Below are positions 11,987 to 24,548 of a stretch of 64,000 nucleotides of DNA, in pieces. The position numbers were made by a program, and so were the translations under genes. The stretch is from Paragordius varius (lineage: Eukaryota > Nematomorpha), in NCBI GenBank assembly GCA_964247055.1, contig OZ176051.1, positions 15,004,001-15,068,000 of the forward strand. Reading direction: 5' to 3'. Under the pieces are notes generated by a model. It made no database searches and was not told the DNA's origin. It worked only from the letters and a program-made list of their open reading frames with translations. Position 1 is the stretch's first letter, and the number at the start of each line of letters is the position of its first letter.

Positions 11987-14900
11987 AAATTTAACCTTTT
12001 TTAGAACTTTTAGCGTATTTTGATGAAAATTTACCTTATTTTTTAGAATTTTTAGCGTATTTTAATGGAAATTAAACCTTATCTTTTTTTAATTTTTAGG
12101 GTATTTTTTAGAATTTTTGGCGTATTTTTTAGAATATTTAGCGTATTTATTAGAAATTTAACCTTATTTTTTAGAAATTTTAGCGTATTTTAATGAGAAT
12201 TTAGCTTTATTTTTAGAATTTTTGGCGTATTTTTTAGAATTTTTAAGGTATTTTTTAGAATATTTAGCGTATTTTTTAGAATTTTTAGGGTATTTTTTAG
12301 AATTTTTAGCGTATTTTAATGAGAATCTAACCTTATTTTTTAGAATTTTTAGCGTATTTTAATGAGAATTTAACCTTATTTTTTAGAATTTTTAGCGTAT
12401 TTTTTATAATTTTTAGCGTATTTTGATGGAAATTTAACCTTATTTTTTAGAATTTTTAGGGTATTTTTTAGAACTTTTAGGGTATTTTTTAGAACTTTTA
12501 GCGTATTTTAATGAGAATTTAACCTTATTTTTTAGAATTTTTTGGGTATTTTTTAGAATTTTTAGCGTATTTTAATGAGAATTTAGCCTTATTTTTTAGG
12601 ATTTTTAGCGTATTTTAATGAGATTTTAGCCTTATTTTTTAGAATTTTTAGCGCATTTTAATGAGAATTTAGCCTTATTTTTTAGAATTTTTAGCGTATT
12701 TTAAAGAGATTTTAGCCTTATTTTTTAGGATTTTTAGCGTATTTTAATGAGAGTTTAGCCTTATTTTTTAGAATTTTTACGGTATTTTTTGGAATTTTTA
12801 GCGTATTTTAATGGAAAATTAACCTTACTTTTTAGAATTTTTACGGTATTTTTTAGAATTTTTAGCGTATTTTTTATAATTTTTAGCGTATTTTGATGGA
12901 AATTTAACCTTATTTTTTGGAATTTTTAGCGTATTTTAATGGAAAATTAACCTTACTTTTTAGAATTTTTACGGTATTTTTTAGAATTTTTAGCGTATTT
13001 TTTATAATTTTTAGCGTATTTTGATGGAAATTTAACCTTATTTTTTAGAATTTTTAGGGTATTTTTTAGAACTTTTAGCGTATTTTAATGAGAATTTAGC
13101 CTTATTTTTTAGGATTTTTAGCGCATTTTTTAGAATTTTTAGCGTATTTTAATGAGAATTTAGCCTTATTTTTTAGGATTTTTAGCGTATTTTAATGAGA
13201 ATTTAGCCTTATTTTTTAGAATTTTTACGGTATTTTTTGGAATTTTTAGCGTATTTTAATGGAAAATTAACCTTACTTTTTAGAATTTTTACGGTATTTT
13301 TTAGAATTTTTAGCGCATTTTAATGAGAATTTAGCCTTATTTTTTAGGATTTTTAGCGTATTTTAATGAGAATTTAGCCTTATTTTTTAGAATTTTTACG
13401 GTATTTTTTGGAATTTTTAGCGTATTTTAATGGAAAATTAACCTTACTTTTTAGAATTTTTACGGTATTTTTTATAATTTTTAGCGTATTTTGATGGAAA
13501 TTTAACCTTATTTTTTAGAATTTTTAGGGTATTTTTTAGAATTTTTAGGGTATTTTTTAGAACTTTTAGCGTATTTTAATGAGAATTTAGCCTTATTTTT
13601 TAGGATTTTTAGCGCATTTTTTAGAATTTTTAGCGTATTTTAATGAGAATTTAGCCTTATTTTTTAGGATTTTTAGCGTATTTTAATGAGAATTTAGCCT
13701 TATTTTTTAGAATTTTTACGGTATTTTTTGGAATTTTTAGCGTATTTTAATGGAAAATTAACCTTACTTTTTAGAATTTTTACGGTATTTTTTAGAATTT
13801 TTAGCGCATTTTAATGAGAATTTAGCCTTATTTTTTAGGATTTTTAGCGTATTTTAATGAGAATTTAGCCTTATTTTTTAGAATTTTTACGGTATTTTTT
13901 AGAATTTTTAGCGTATTTTAATGGAAAATTAACCTTACTTTTTAGAATTTTTACGGTATTTTTTATAATTTTTAGCGTATTTTTTGTAATTTTTAGCGTA
14001 TTTTGATGGAAATTTAACCTTATTTTTTAGGATTTTTGGGGTATTTTTTAGAATTTTTAGCGTATTTTAATGAAAATTTAGCCTTATTTTTTAGAATTTT
14101 TAGCGTATTTTAATGAGAATTTAGCCTTATTTTTTAGAATTTTTACGGTATTTTTTGGAATTTTTAGCGTATTTTAATGGAAAATTAACCTTACTTTTTA
14201 GAATTTTTAGCGTATTTTTTATAATTTTTAGCGTATTTTGATGGAAATTTAACCTTATTTTTTAGAATTTTTACGGTATTTTTTAGAATTTTTAGCGTAT
14301 TTTTTATAATTTTTAGCGTATTTTTTATAATTTTTAGCGTATTTTGATGGAAATTTAACCTTATTTTTTAGAATTTTTAGGGTATTTTTTAGAACTTTTA
14401 GCGTATTTTAATGAGAATTTAGCCTTATTTTTTAGGATTTTTAGCGCATTTTTTAGAATTTTTAGCGTATTTTAATGAGATTTTAGCCTTATTTTTTAGA
14501 ATTTTTAGCGTATTTTAATGAGAATTTAGCCTTATTTTTTAGAATTTTTAGCGTATTTTAATGAGATTTTAGCCTTATTTTTTAGGATTTAGCGTATTTT
14601 ATGAGAATTTAGCCTTATTTTTTAGAATTTTTACGGTATTTTTTGGAATTTTTAGCGTATTTTAATGGAAAATTAACCTTACTTTTTAGAATTTTTACGG
14701 TATTTTTTATAATTTTTAGCGTATTTTTTGTAATTTTTAGCGTATTTTGATGGAAATTTAACCTTATTTTTTAGGATTTTTGGGGTATTTTTTAGAATTT
14801 TTAGCGTATTTTAATGAAAATTTAGCCTTATTTTTTAGAATTTTTAGCGTATTTTAATGAGAATTTAGCCTTATTTTTTAGAATTTTTACGGTATTTTTT

Positions 14901-16810
14901 GGAATTTTTAGCGTATTTTAATGGAAAATTAACCTTACTTTTTAGAATTTTTAGCGTATTTTTTAGAATTTTTAGCGTATTTTAATGAGAATTTAACCTT
15001 ATTTTTTAGGATTTTTAGCGTATTTTAATGAGAATTTAGCCTTATTTTTTAGAATTTTTACGGTATTTTTTGGAATTTTTAGCGTATTTTAATGGAAAAT
15101 TAACCTTACTTTTTAGAATTTTTACGGTATTTTTTATAATTTTTAGCGTATTTTTTGTAATTTTTAGCGTATTTTGATGGAAATTTAACCTTATTTTTTA
15201 GGATTTTTGGGGTATTTTTTAGAATTTTTAGCGTATTTTAATGAAAATTTAGCCTTATTTTTTAGAATTTTTAGCGTATTTTAATGAGAATTTAGCCTTA
15301 TTTTTTAGAATTTTTACGGTATTTTTTGGAATTTTTAGCGTATTTTAATGGAAAATTAACCTTACTTTTTAGAATTTTTAGCGTATTTTTTAGAATTTTT
15401 AGCGTATTTTAATGAGAATTTAACCTTATTTTTTAGGATTTAGCGTATTTTATGAGAATTTAGCCTTATTTTTTAGAATTTTTACGGTATTTTTTGGAAT
15501 TTTTAGCGTATTTTAATGGAAAATTAACCTTACTTTTTAGAATTTTTACGGTATTTTTTATAATTTTTAGCGTATTTTTTGTAATTTTTAGCGTATTTTG
15601 ATGGAAATTTAACCTTATTTTTTAGGATTTTTGGGGTATTTTTTAGAATTTTTAGCGTATTTTAATGAAAATTTAGCCTTATTTTTTAGAATTTTTAGCG
15701 TATTTTAATGAGAATTTAGCCTTATTTTTTAGAATTTTTACGGTATTTTTTGGAATTTTTAGCGTATTTTAATGGAAAATTAACCTTACTTTTTAGAATT
15801 TTTAGCGTATTTTTTAGAATTTTTAGCGTATTTTAATGAGAATTTAACCTTATTTTTTAGGATTTTTAGCGTATTTTAATGAGAATTTAGCCTTATTTTT
15901 TAGGATTTTTAGCGCATTTTTTAGAATTTTTAGCGTATTTTAATGAGATTTTAGCCTTATTTTTTAGAATTTTTAGCGTATTTTAATGAGAATTTAGCCT
16001 TATTTTTTAGAATTTTTAGCGTATTTTAATGAGATTTTAGCCTTATTTTTTAGGATTTAGCGTATTTTATGAGAATTTAGCCTTATTTTTTAGAATTTTT
16101 ACGGTATTTTTTGGAATTTTTAGCGTATTTTAATGGAAAATTAACCTTACTTTTTAGAATTTTTACGGTATTTTTTAGAATTTTTAGCGTATTTTTTAGA
16201 ATTTTTAGCTTATTTTTTAGAATTTTTAGCGTATTTTAATGAGAATTTAACCTTATTTTTTAGAATTTTTAGCGTATTTTAATAGAAAATTTAACTTATT
16301 TTTTAGAATTTTTAGCGTATTTTGATGGAAATTTAACCTTATTTTTTAGAATTTTTAGGGTATTTTTTAGAATTTTTAGCTTATTTTTTAGAATTTTTAG
16401 CGTATTTTAATGAGAATTTAACCTTATTTTTTAGGATTTTTAGCGTATTTTAATGAGAATTTAGCCTTATTTTTTAGGATTTTTAGCGCATTTTTTAGAA
16501 TTTTTAGCGTATTTTAATGAGAATTTAGCCTTATTTTTTAGAATTTTTAGCGTATTTTAATGAGATTTTAACCTTATTTTTTAGAATTTTTAGCGTATTT
16601 TAATGAGAATTTAACCTTATTTTTTAGGATTTTTAGCGTATTTTAATGAGAATTTAGCCTTATTTTTTAGGATTTTTAGCGCATTTTTTAGAATTTTTAG
16701 CGTATTTTAATGAGAATTTAGCCTTATTTTTTAGAATTTTTAGCGTATTTTAATGAGATTTTAACCTTATTTTTTAGAATTTTTAGCGTATTTTATTAGA
16801 AATCCTTTAT
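11987..16810 (+). repeat. satellite B: T-rich tandem array, about 4.8 kb
   Basis: Tandem units built from TTTTTTAGAATTTTTAGCGT (about 20 bp) alternating with a longer unit containing TATTTTAATGAGAATTTAG and CCTTA (about 43 bp in all). Variants ACGGTA, AGGGTA, AGCGCA and GATGGAAATTTAACC form higher-order blocks; for example, a block with GGGGTATTTTTTAGAATTT repeats at roughly 14.04, 14.78, 15.21 and 15.63 kb. The plus strand is T-rich, opposite in skew to satellite A, which it abuts with almost no spacer. The array decays near 16.8 kb. Confidence 0.95.
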
Positions 16811-19534
16811 TTTTTAGTTTATTTACATATTTTATTCAAAGTTTTACACTTTTTTACCTATATTTTAGACAAAAGCAATATTTTTTAATTCCAAAATTTT
16901 TAAAATGTACCACCATAATCAATTAAAAATTTTAAATTAAAACAAAATTTAGTGCAATTCCTGATATTTAAGCCCATATTCTTAAAATATCCTGCTTTTG
17001 AAAAAAGTGTATTCAAGAAAATCAAATAACCCTTTAACTAATTAACAATGTTCAATCAATTTTTAAAACAAAAAATCTGGAGAATATAAATATATAGAGT
17101 CCGAAATTTACAAAATTTTATTCGAAATAAATAGAAAAGGCCACAAATGTAACGTTAATATAAGGAAAATTTATTTTTAGCCATATTTTTTAGAAATAGG
17201 ATAGTAAAATCGATGTTCAAGTTGGCAGGAAATAAACTTGATAGATAATTAATTTAACATCTTTCTTGAAATTATTTGTTAAATTCTTTAAATCAATTAA
17301 GATTAGTATACTTTGTTTTAATTTAAAATTATATTTTAATTAATTAACAGGAAAAGCCCCATACGATTAAAGCAAAAAATAAAATCACATGTTTTTAACT
17401 TTTTTAAACTTGGTTTCCTGCTCTCAAAAATAAAAAAACAAGAAAAATATTCACATTTTTAGAGATTAAAAATAGTAATTTCACCCATAATTTGTTACTA
17501 ATATATATATATATATATATATAATAAAAACAAGTACAAATTTATTTAATCAATCCTTCGGAAGTTCTTCAAACAACGTACCAAATAATATATAATGAAA
17601 ACTAAATGTATTGCAACAATTTTCAAAGATAAAATTTAAAAGTAGAGAGAGAAATTATTGGATTTTAAATTAGACAACAAAGTAAACATTTTAACATTAG
17701 TTCTTTTAGTGGTATTAAATGACTCCATTTAACGGAAATATTTTCTAACGATATCTAAATCAAAATCAGCATGCATTTTAACCAAAACTGTTAACTTAAA
17801 ACAACATGAAAAATATAAAACTTACGAAAATTATTATCCAGGCAAAATCGTAACATAGGTTTTCGATATTTCATTTGAGTTCCCATTGAAATTCACCACG
17901 CATCCATCGTTGTTTTATGTTTTCTAAAAATTAAATAAAATAATTTTTACCATATTAAAAGTTTTGAGATATTGGTTACATTGTTGTTTGATTGTTGTAA
18001 TAAGGATTAGCTATGATTATTTCCTGTTCTTGATTTTCCATAAATTTCTATAAACATTATATGAATAATATACTTTGTAGGTAAAATTAATTCTCAGTCC
18101 ATGTAATTGTAGCCGGAACAAGAGAGACATAAGAAGGCACGCATGCACATTGCATTCCAAAAAATTTGGAAAATAAAAAAATGAAAAAATGAATTTTGAC
18201 TACAAATTCATTGTATATATATGAGAGGGAACTCACGTGTACGCACGTGTTCCCTCTCTTTCTTGTTCTGTCCAATCATTAAAGTGCGCCTATTCAAGAA
18301 ATTTCGTTGCTTTGTTTCGCCCAAAAAACACATTTGCAACTCACGTAATCTTTCTTGCTCTTATGCATATATAAAATATTAAATACATAATCATTACTAT
18401 ATAAGGAAATTTTGTTATATAAATTCTTTAAATTCCTTTGCGTATGATGCAATAAAAATAAATTCCTTATGTGCACAAGTCTTAAAAATGTGTGTTATGT
18501 ATTATTATGGATTAAATATCCCAAATAAATAATTTGAAAAAAAAATTAAAATAAAATTTAATTAAAATATTACTTTATTATTTAGGTATATTTAAAGTTT
18601 AGATGTATAGTTGAAAAAAATTAAATATTTATTATATGTTCTAATCAAATATTGTATTAATATTTAAAAAAGTTCAATAAAAATATATTACTATCAAAGG
18701 TTGTAATTAATAGTTTAGGATTGGTTAAGAAGCAAATCAATTCCTTTTAATTGATTGATAAAGATTTCAACCAAATTATGTCTTTAAGTTTAAAACAGTT
18801 AAAATCTAAAGGTTTTTTTAGAATTTTACTTTAAAATAAAAAGGTGAAAATATATTCTTATTTAAATTAATTATTACATTATAAATCAATCTCACCTTTA
18901 TTCAAAATATGTAAAAAATTTAAAATAAAATTGTCCACAAATCAAAATAATTTGTAAGCTAATTATTAAAGTTAATTTTTTCTTAATTGGAAAGTTGGTT
19001 TTTGATTTATTAAGATTGCCTTTGTTATAAATACATCTGAAATCATCAACCCATTCTGATAATTTATAATTTTTTGATTATTATTGAAATTATTGGTTCG
19101 CAAACTTGTAAATTATTTGATATTTAAATAAGTGAAAAATATTAAATTTAAAGTATTAGCCAATCTTATTCCTATGATAGTAACTTTGAAAAGCTAATGG
19201 AAAATTAAAATTATTTATTATAGAATCTAGACAAAAACGTATTAATTGCCAGAACAGTAAGTTATTATTTAATTTTATTGGTAACAATTGAGGTCAACAC
19301 ATAAATTTTAATCCTACATTTGAAACACGAAATTTGGTAACTTATTAAACAATACAATTAAAAAAAAGATGGAATTTTAATTAAGTTCAATTTAGAAAGC
19401 TGGATAAAGAATTTAATGTAGATTTTTATCTCAAATAATCTTGTTATCCAATGGTATTATTGACTATAAATGTTTGGTTTTAGGGTAAAAAGTGTCAATT
19501 ATTTCTAGCCAGATTAGATTTATTAAACACCTAA
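16811..19534. other. AT-rich intergenic DNA
   Basis: No gene is supported. It contains a (TA)n microsatellite at about 17499-17523 and the CACGTG hairpin at 18223-18258. Two short minus-strand frames near 18.1-18.5 kb look like chance: one spans the hairpin and neither has homology I recognise. Confidence 0.5.
18223..18258. other. perfect hairpin with two CACGTG boxes
   Basis: GAGAGGGAACTCACGTG is followed after a few bases by CACGTGTTCCCTCTC. The arms are about 16 bp with one mismatch and a loop of about 4 bases. Each arm ends in the E-box palindrome CACGTG, a site bound by bHLH factors. It stands out in composition from the AT-rich surroundings. Function is unknown; it could be a cruciform-forming site, a paired E-box, or the remains of a fold-back element. 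Confidence 0.6.
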
Positions 19535-19648
19535 GGGTTTCGAGTTTGTGGGCTAGGGTTAGGGTGAGGGATTGGAGTTGGTTCATTTTCTTAAAGAAGT
19601 CCGCAGGACTTCCTCGGGCTGCGAAGCAGGCCGAGACCCACGCATTTC
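19535..19648 (+). repeat. R1 GC-rich hairpin repeat
   Basis: A near-consensus copy from GGGTTTCGAGTTTGTGGGC to GAGACCCACGCATTTC, with both palindromes intact. The flanks are AT-rich and differ from those of the 3.9-kb copy, so the conserved unit ends close to these limits. Confidence 0.8.
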
Positions 19649-20302
19649 AATTCAAATTTGGTTTTTCTATTTCCTTTTTATTTATCTACTCAATAACCAC
19701 TTACTAAAAGACGTATTCTAATTATATAATTCAAAGAAATTTCAATAACTTACGCCATTTCTATACTTAATTTAATATTTGACAATAGTTTAGATCTGTG
19801 AAGGTTTCAGTAAGGAAGATCAGTAGATGAAATATTTTTCTAGTAGTATTAATAAGGTTACTCCTAAATATCTGAAACTTATTATTTAGATTTAATAAAT
19901 AATTTACTATTTACTCACAAACATGACCACTTACGTTTTAGGAATTAAAGTTTGTTTTTTTAAACATTATTAAAAATAGGTTAACATAAAACAGGTATAT
20001 GTGAAATACTGGAATTTTATAAAGTAAGTGTACTTATAATAAGAAAATATCTGACCAGTTAATTTTATCGGTTAAAATATATGTGTAAGGTTTTTTATTT
20101 TCATTTGTGATCAAATGCTTAAAAGTGTTAAAATATAGTCCTTTTAAGAACAAGAGGTATTGATGGTTTTAAATACTTTATGCGCTGGAATAAAATTTAT
20201 TAACCAACATATAATTACCATATATGTAGAGATAGTTTATTGAATATAAGGGCCACACATGTATAAAATTATATTTTAAAGAATGCAGGTTCAATACCTT
20301 AA

Positions 20303-20416
20303 GGTTTTCGAGTTTGTGGGCTAGGGTTAGGGTGAGGGATTGGAGTTGGTTCATTTTCTTAAAGAAGTCCGCAGGACTTCCTCGGGCTGCGAAGCAGGCC
20401 GAGACCCACGCATTTC
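20303..20416 (+). repeat. R1 GC-rich hairpin repeat
   Basis: A near-consensus copy with both palindromes and the TTAGGGTGAGGG stretch. It forms the head of a roughly 640-bp unit that is duplicated immediately downstream. Confidence 0.8.
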
Positions 20417-20949
20417 ATGATCAAATATTTTTGAAGTAATATTAAAATCTTATAATTTGAATGATTTACTTTAAAACTTTATATTTAATAAAATTGTTAT
20501 GTGATAATATAAGACTATCATCAATTAGACTTACGTAGGATATGTTTGAGAGTTAGGTAAAAAAGTAAAATTTTATTATTTGACTTATATAAATAAATCT
20601 GTGCTAAATTCAGTAAACAAATGCATTGGATCAATAATTATACTAGCTACATACAAACATATTCTACACATATATTATTACCGAATAATTAATATTTATC
20701 ACAAAATTGTTATTTATATTTTTTTGAAATGTTAATTAAAAAAATTAAAAACATTCAGTTAAATATTTAATTGATTTTGTTCTCTATCAATATTTAATTA
20801 AAACCTATTCAATAATTTTTTTACATAGAAATCGCTATTTTTTATTATAATATATTACATTTATAAATTATGTTTCTTTCAAACAAGACCACTTAAATTT
20901 TAAAAATAAAAACTTGATTTAAGTTTTAAAATGATTTGATCCCAAATAA

Positions 20950-21056
20950 GGTTTTTGAGTTTGTGGGCTAGGGTTAGGGATTGGAGTTGGTTCATTTTCT
21001 TAAAGAAGTCCGCAGGACTTCCTCGGGCTGAGAAGCAGGCCGAGACCCACGCTTTT
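20950..21056 (+). repeat. R1 GC-rich hairpin repeat
   Basis: A copy lacking one GGGTGA step of the telomere-like stretch (CTAGGGTTAGGGATTGGAG) and with one change in the second palindrome (CTGAGAAGCAG). Confidence 0.78.
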
Positions 21057-21649
21057 CATGAATAAATAGTTTTGTAATAATATTGCATCTTATATTATGT
21101 ATGATTTACTACTAAACCGTATATTTAATATTATACATATGTGATAATGTAAGATTACCATCAATTAGACTTACGTATGATATGTTGAGACTTTTTATTT
21201 TTTGAATAATATATAAAACCTATGCTCGTTTCTGTAAACAAGAACATTGTATAAAAAATTATTATAACTCTCAAACATTACATTCTACACATATATGGTT
21301 ACCCAATTTTTAATATTTTTCCTAATTTAGACAAATGTTTTTTGTATTTTGTCGAATTTGTTGTAATATTAATTTAAGAAATATTAAAAGCATTCAGCAA
21401 TCAAATATTTAATTGATTTTGTTTTCTTTTGAATTTATTTAAAGCCTATTCAATAATTTTTTTACATATAATTCGCTCTTTTTTATCATAATATATTATA
21501 TTTATAAACTAGGATGTTTATTTCAAACAAGAACACTTAAATTTTAAAAATAAAAACTTGATTAAGTTTCAAAATGATTTGAACCCAAATTGCAATGAAT
21601 CTTTGATATTATAAGGAGAGAATTGGATGAAGAAATTTTTTATATTTTT

Positions 21650-21785
21650 TAATGGGGGTAAGTTCTTTCTTTTGAGTTAAGGAGCCAGTGTTGGTGCAAA
21701 GGATATAAGTGGGTTTATTTTCTTAAAGAAGTGTTCAGGACTTTCTAGGGCTGCGGATCAGGTTGAGACTCATGCATATTTAGAG
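21650..21785 (+). repeat. decayed R1 copy
   Basis: TTTTCTTAAAGAAGTGTTCAG, GGGCTGCGGATCAGG and TGAGACTCATGCAT are recognisable remnants of R1. The 5' half is almost unrecognisable. It sits where the next tandem unit would begin. Confidence 0.55.
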
Positions 21786-22520
21786 TAACCTTGCTGTTTT
21801 AAATGCAAAACAAAGTATTCATTTTATAATAGTAAAAATACTTAAAAAAATTGTATTCCTGTATCCATTTTAAATTTTTGTTAAATATATTAAAGTTGCA
21901 AGATATCACATATCAAAGATAAATAAAAATGTGAGGAAATTTTTTAAATGGTTGCATATGAGTAAGGTTAGTAAATCAAAATAATAATTTGACACTAACC
22001 TGGTTTTTACCCTAATATATTGAATTTTAACCCATAATAATTTTATTAACATTTGAACAAATTTTACCTTTCAAAATTTATAATTAATATAAAAATACCG
22101 AACACGTAAAATTTTATAAAAAAATAATTGATTAAATTCAGCTAAACATATTTACACAAGTAATTATATTATTAGTTAGAAACGATTATACAAATTGGAT
22201 GTTGACCAAGTGTCTTGACTGCTTATTATAATTATTATGACAGATTTATTTCGGAATGTTTTCGAAGGATATATATATTTTTAGTATTTTGATACATAAA
22301 AAAATTATAATTATGGAGAATATAGCATCAACAGATTTTTATTCTAAAATTTATTTAAATGTCATTTTCTTAAAATTATATCGCTTATGCCAGATGGTAC
22401 TCATAGATACATAAATTCAAATCCAAAAATTGTGGTTCGCTCATTTTTAAGGAAAATTATGCTATTGGAGCAGAAAGGTTTTTTTAAATTTTTTTTATTT
22501 TATATAGATAATTGGTTTTG
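21786..22520. other. AT-rich intergenic DNA
   Basis: Nothing recognisable. Confidence 0.5.
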
Positions 22521-22582
22521 AAAATGCCATAATTTGATATAATTTACGAAATTTAAATGTTATACGTGAAATTTCATACAAG

Positions 22583-22705
22583 ATGTGGGACAAAGACCGG
22601 GAGAAATTAGTGAGAAAACACGCGATCAAATCATACACCAGCCACAACAGAAACCAACCACATCAAATAACACAATTGATGAATACATATCTATTAAGAT
22701 GTTAA
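22583..22705 (+). CDS. coding-like fragment, unknown family
   Basis: A 40-codon frame starting MWDKDREKLVRKHAIKS and ending in QLMNTYLLRC, open for about 17 more codons upstream. The patch has much more balanced base composition than its surroundings, and the peptide is polar and basic. It may be a fragment of a decayed gene or mobile element related to the next coding-like block at 23.1 kb. No family is recognised. Confidence 0.22.
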   Translation: MWDKDREKLVRKHAIKSYTSHNRNQPHQITQLMNTYLLRC

Positions 22706-23100
22706 ACTATTCAATAAATTCATTTGTATGCAAACCTATTTTCTTGTAAATTAGTATGCTCATTCAAAATAAGGCCACAAATACGTTTCAAAGATAAAAA
22801 GTGTTAAATTTAAAACTTAGTAGTTACTTAAACATGCAATTATGGCGAATTTTAGTACTTTTAATTTAAAGATTAGATATAATCAGTAGTAAAGGTCAAA
22901 AGTTAATTGCAGAAATAATTTCAGATAATATTTGAAAGAATAGCGCTTATCAGTTGAATATGCTAATTTTGATTGTATATATACCTAATACCACCCAATA
23001 TATCTTATTAAATATAAAAACAGCTTTGATTCAACTATCATGTAATTTTTAAAATGCAGGTTTTAAGTTATTATCAAAAGTTTTCTAATTTGTGGGCTAG

Positions 23101-23243
23101 GGATACAACACAACTGTAAGGAATGATGTTAAACAGCCAAATCTCAACCAAACAGCCAGATCACCCCCAATGATGAAACCAAATCGATTACCCAGACAAA
23201 CTCAAGACAAGACATCGATAATAGCCAGGAAAGACCCTACCTG
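23101..23243 (+). CDS. candidate internal exon, unknown family
   Basis: A 143-bp block with normal base composition, preceded by an AG acceptor (GGGCTAG) and followed by a consensus-like donor (CCTG/GTGAGA). It encodes 47 residues beginning GYNTTVRNDVKQPNLN and ending TSIIARKDPT, polar and Gln/Asn/Pro-rich. The words just before it (TTTGTGGGCTAGGG) look like the start of an R1 repeat, so the acceptor may be coincidental. No partner exon or family was identified. Confidence 0.3.
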
Positions 23244-24149
23244 GTGAGAAACCGTTAAAAACTCGTCCACTTTTGTTAGAAGAGGGAATTGAGTGATGTT
23301 TTAATTGGAACTTACATTTATTACCATCTCGTTTCGAAAAAGTCTAACAGTTATTTTGTATGAACATTTTATGTATTACTATGTTAGAAAATAACCTCGT
23401 ACCAACGCTTTTAGTTTTATTATTTTATTGAATCAACTTGTATATACCCGCAGGATAAATTTTTGTGATATATATTTTTTTGATATTTAAACCTTGTGTT
23501 TTTGAAATACAATAAATATCTCATTTACGCGTAGTGCCCCTGCTTATGTTTCAAAAATATCATTTGTATTTAGTTTATTTCTGACAAACTTTATATTCTT
23601 ACTGTATTCACACAATTATAATTTTCAATATATCTAATACGGAGTGATATTGAAAGTTTTGTACCTAGAGTTTATATATATCTACGATAGTTGAAACAAT
23701 CGATTCATATCTAATGCATTGATACGGTTAAAATATCCTAATGAATATATACCATTAACTGCTAAATTCACCCTTATACATTCAAATTCATCCTTGAAAA
23801 ATTCATATTCACCCTAAAATAAATATAGTGTTTTTTAAGATTAAAAATTACTTATATTTTTAAAAAACAACTACGAATGTCTCTAGAATCACCAAACTTC
23901 CGGAATTTTCACCCACATAATACTTTTGTTGAAATGGTTGTATTCTAAGCAAATGGCCATCAAATTACCATACAGCTTCATCGTGTGCTTTAATATCCTT
24001 AGAGGTGTGAAACATATATTGTATTAAAAGCTCATGACAGAACCGAGTGAGGAAAATTTTCCTTAAAAATCGATTACAGATAAAAATCTAATACAAGCTT
24101 TCAATCAACCAAACCGCAAAATTTCAAAAAATAGATTATTCGGAGCACA
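23244..24149. other. AT-rich intergenic DNA
   Basis: Nothing recognisable. Confidence 0.5.
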
Positions 24150-24548
24150 TACAGTAAAAAGACAATTATCTCAAAAAGACACCCATACTTTTTAAAACCT
24201 TAATTCATCCTATAAAAATCATTTAATTAAAGTCGTAAATAATGTATCGATTGTGTTAACAATATACAATTCTAGTTTATACTTGATTATTTAAAAACAA
24301 TGAGTTATTAAAATAAACAAGATTCAAAAAATATGATTGACTTTAAGAAAAAGATTTCCTTCATAAACTACTAGATTACATTTAAATAAAATTGAGTGTA
24401 TTAACAATTTACATATCTAATCCAGATTTAACCCAAAACAATAATTAATATTTAATATAAGAAATTTGAAAAAGTATGGTTGTGTTTTAGAAAAAAATAT
24501 TTGTCTTTTAATTTTTAAGTTTTGTCCATTATTTCAATTTTTACTGTA
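24150..24548. mobile_element. small inverted-repeat transposon, TACAGTAAAAA family (copy a)
   Basis: The left end TACAGTAAAAA is mirrored by TTTTTACTGTA on the right. Subterminal words (ACCCATACTTTTTAAAACC; AAAATATTTGTCTTTTA; TTTTGTCC) are shared in inverted order with the copies at 25.9, 28.3, 59.6 and 61.8 kb. TA at both outer edges fits a Tc1/mariner-type TA target duplication. There is no coding capacity. Confidence 0.65.

Larger units (their letters stand above)
20303..21590 (+). repeat. tandem duplication of a roughly 640-bp unit carrying R1
   Basis: The AT-rich sequence after the R1 copy at 20.3 kb matches that after the copy at 20.95 kb in order. Shared words include CATCAATTAGACTTACGTA, GTTAATT..AAAAACATTCAG and TAAAAATAAAAACTTGATT. 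The repeat unit is therefore R1 plus about 530 bases. Diverged parts of the pattern reach back to about 19.9 kb (CATGACCACTTACGTTTTAGG) and forward into a decayed R1 at about 21.7 kb. Confidence 0.7.

Noticed and set aside
6955-16810. Regular short repeats that could be mistaken for CRISPR arrays
   Set aside because: The units are directly adjacent with no unique spacers, and the context is eukaryotic. They are satellites.
19550-19575. TTAGGG-type words in R1 as an interstitial telomere
   Set aside because: Only one or two units occur, always in the same place within R1, so they are part of the repeat rather than a telomere remnant.
19492-19707. 71-codon frame across the R1 copy (and the similar minus frame at 3860-4105)
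   Set aside because: The shared peptide comes from the R1 repeat itself, and its flanks differ between copies.
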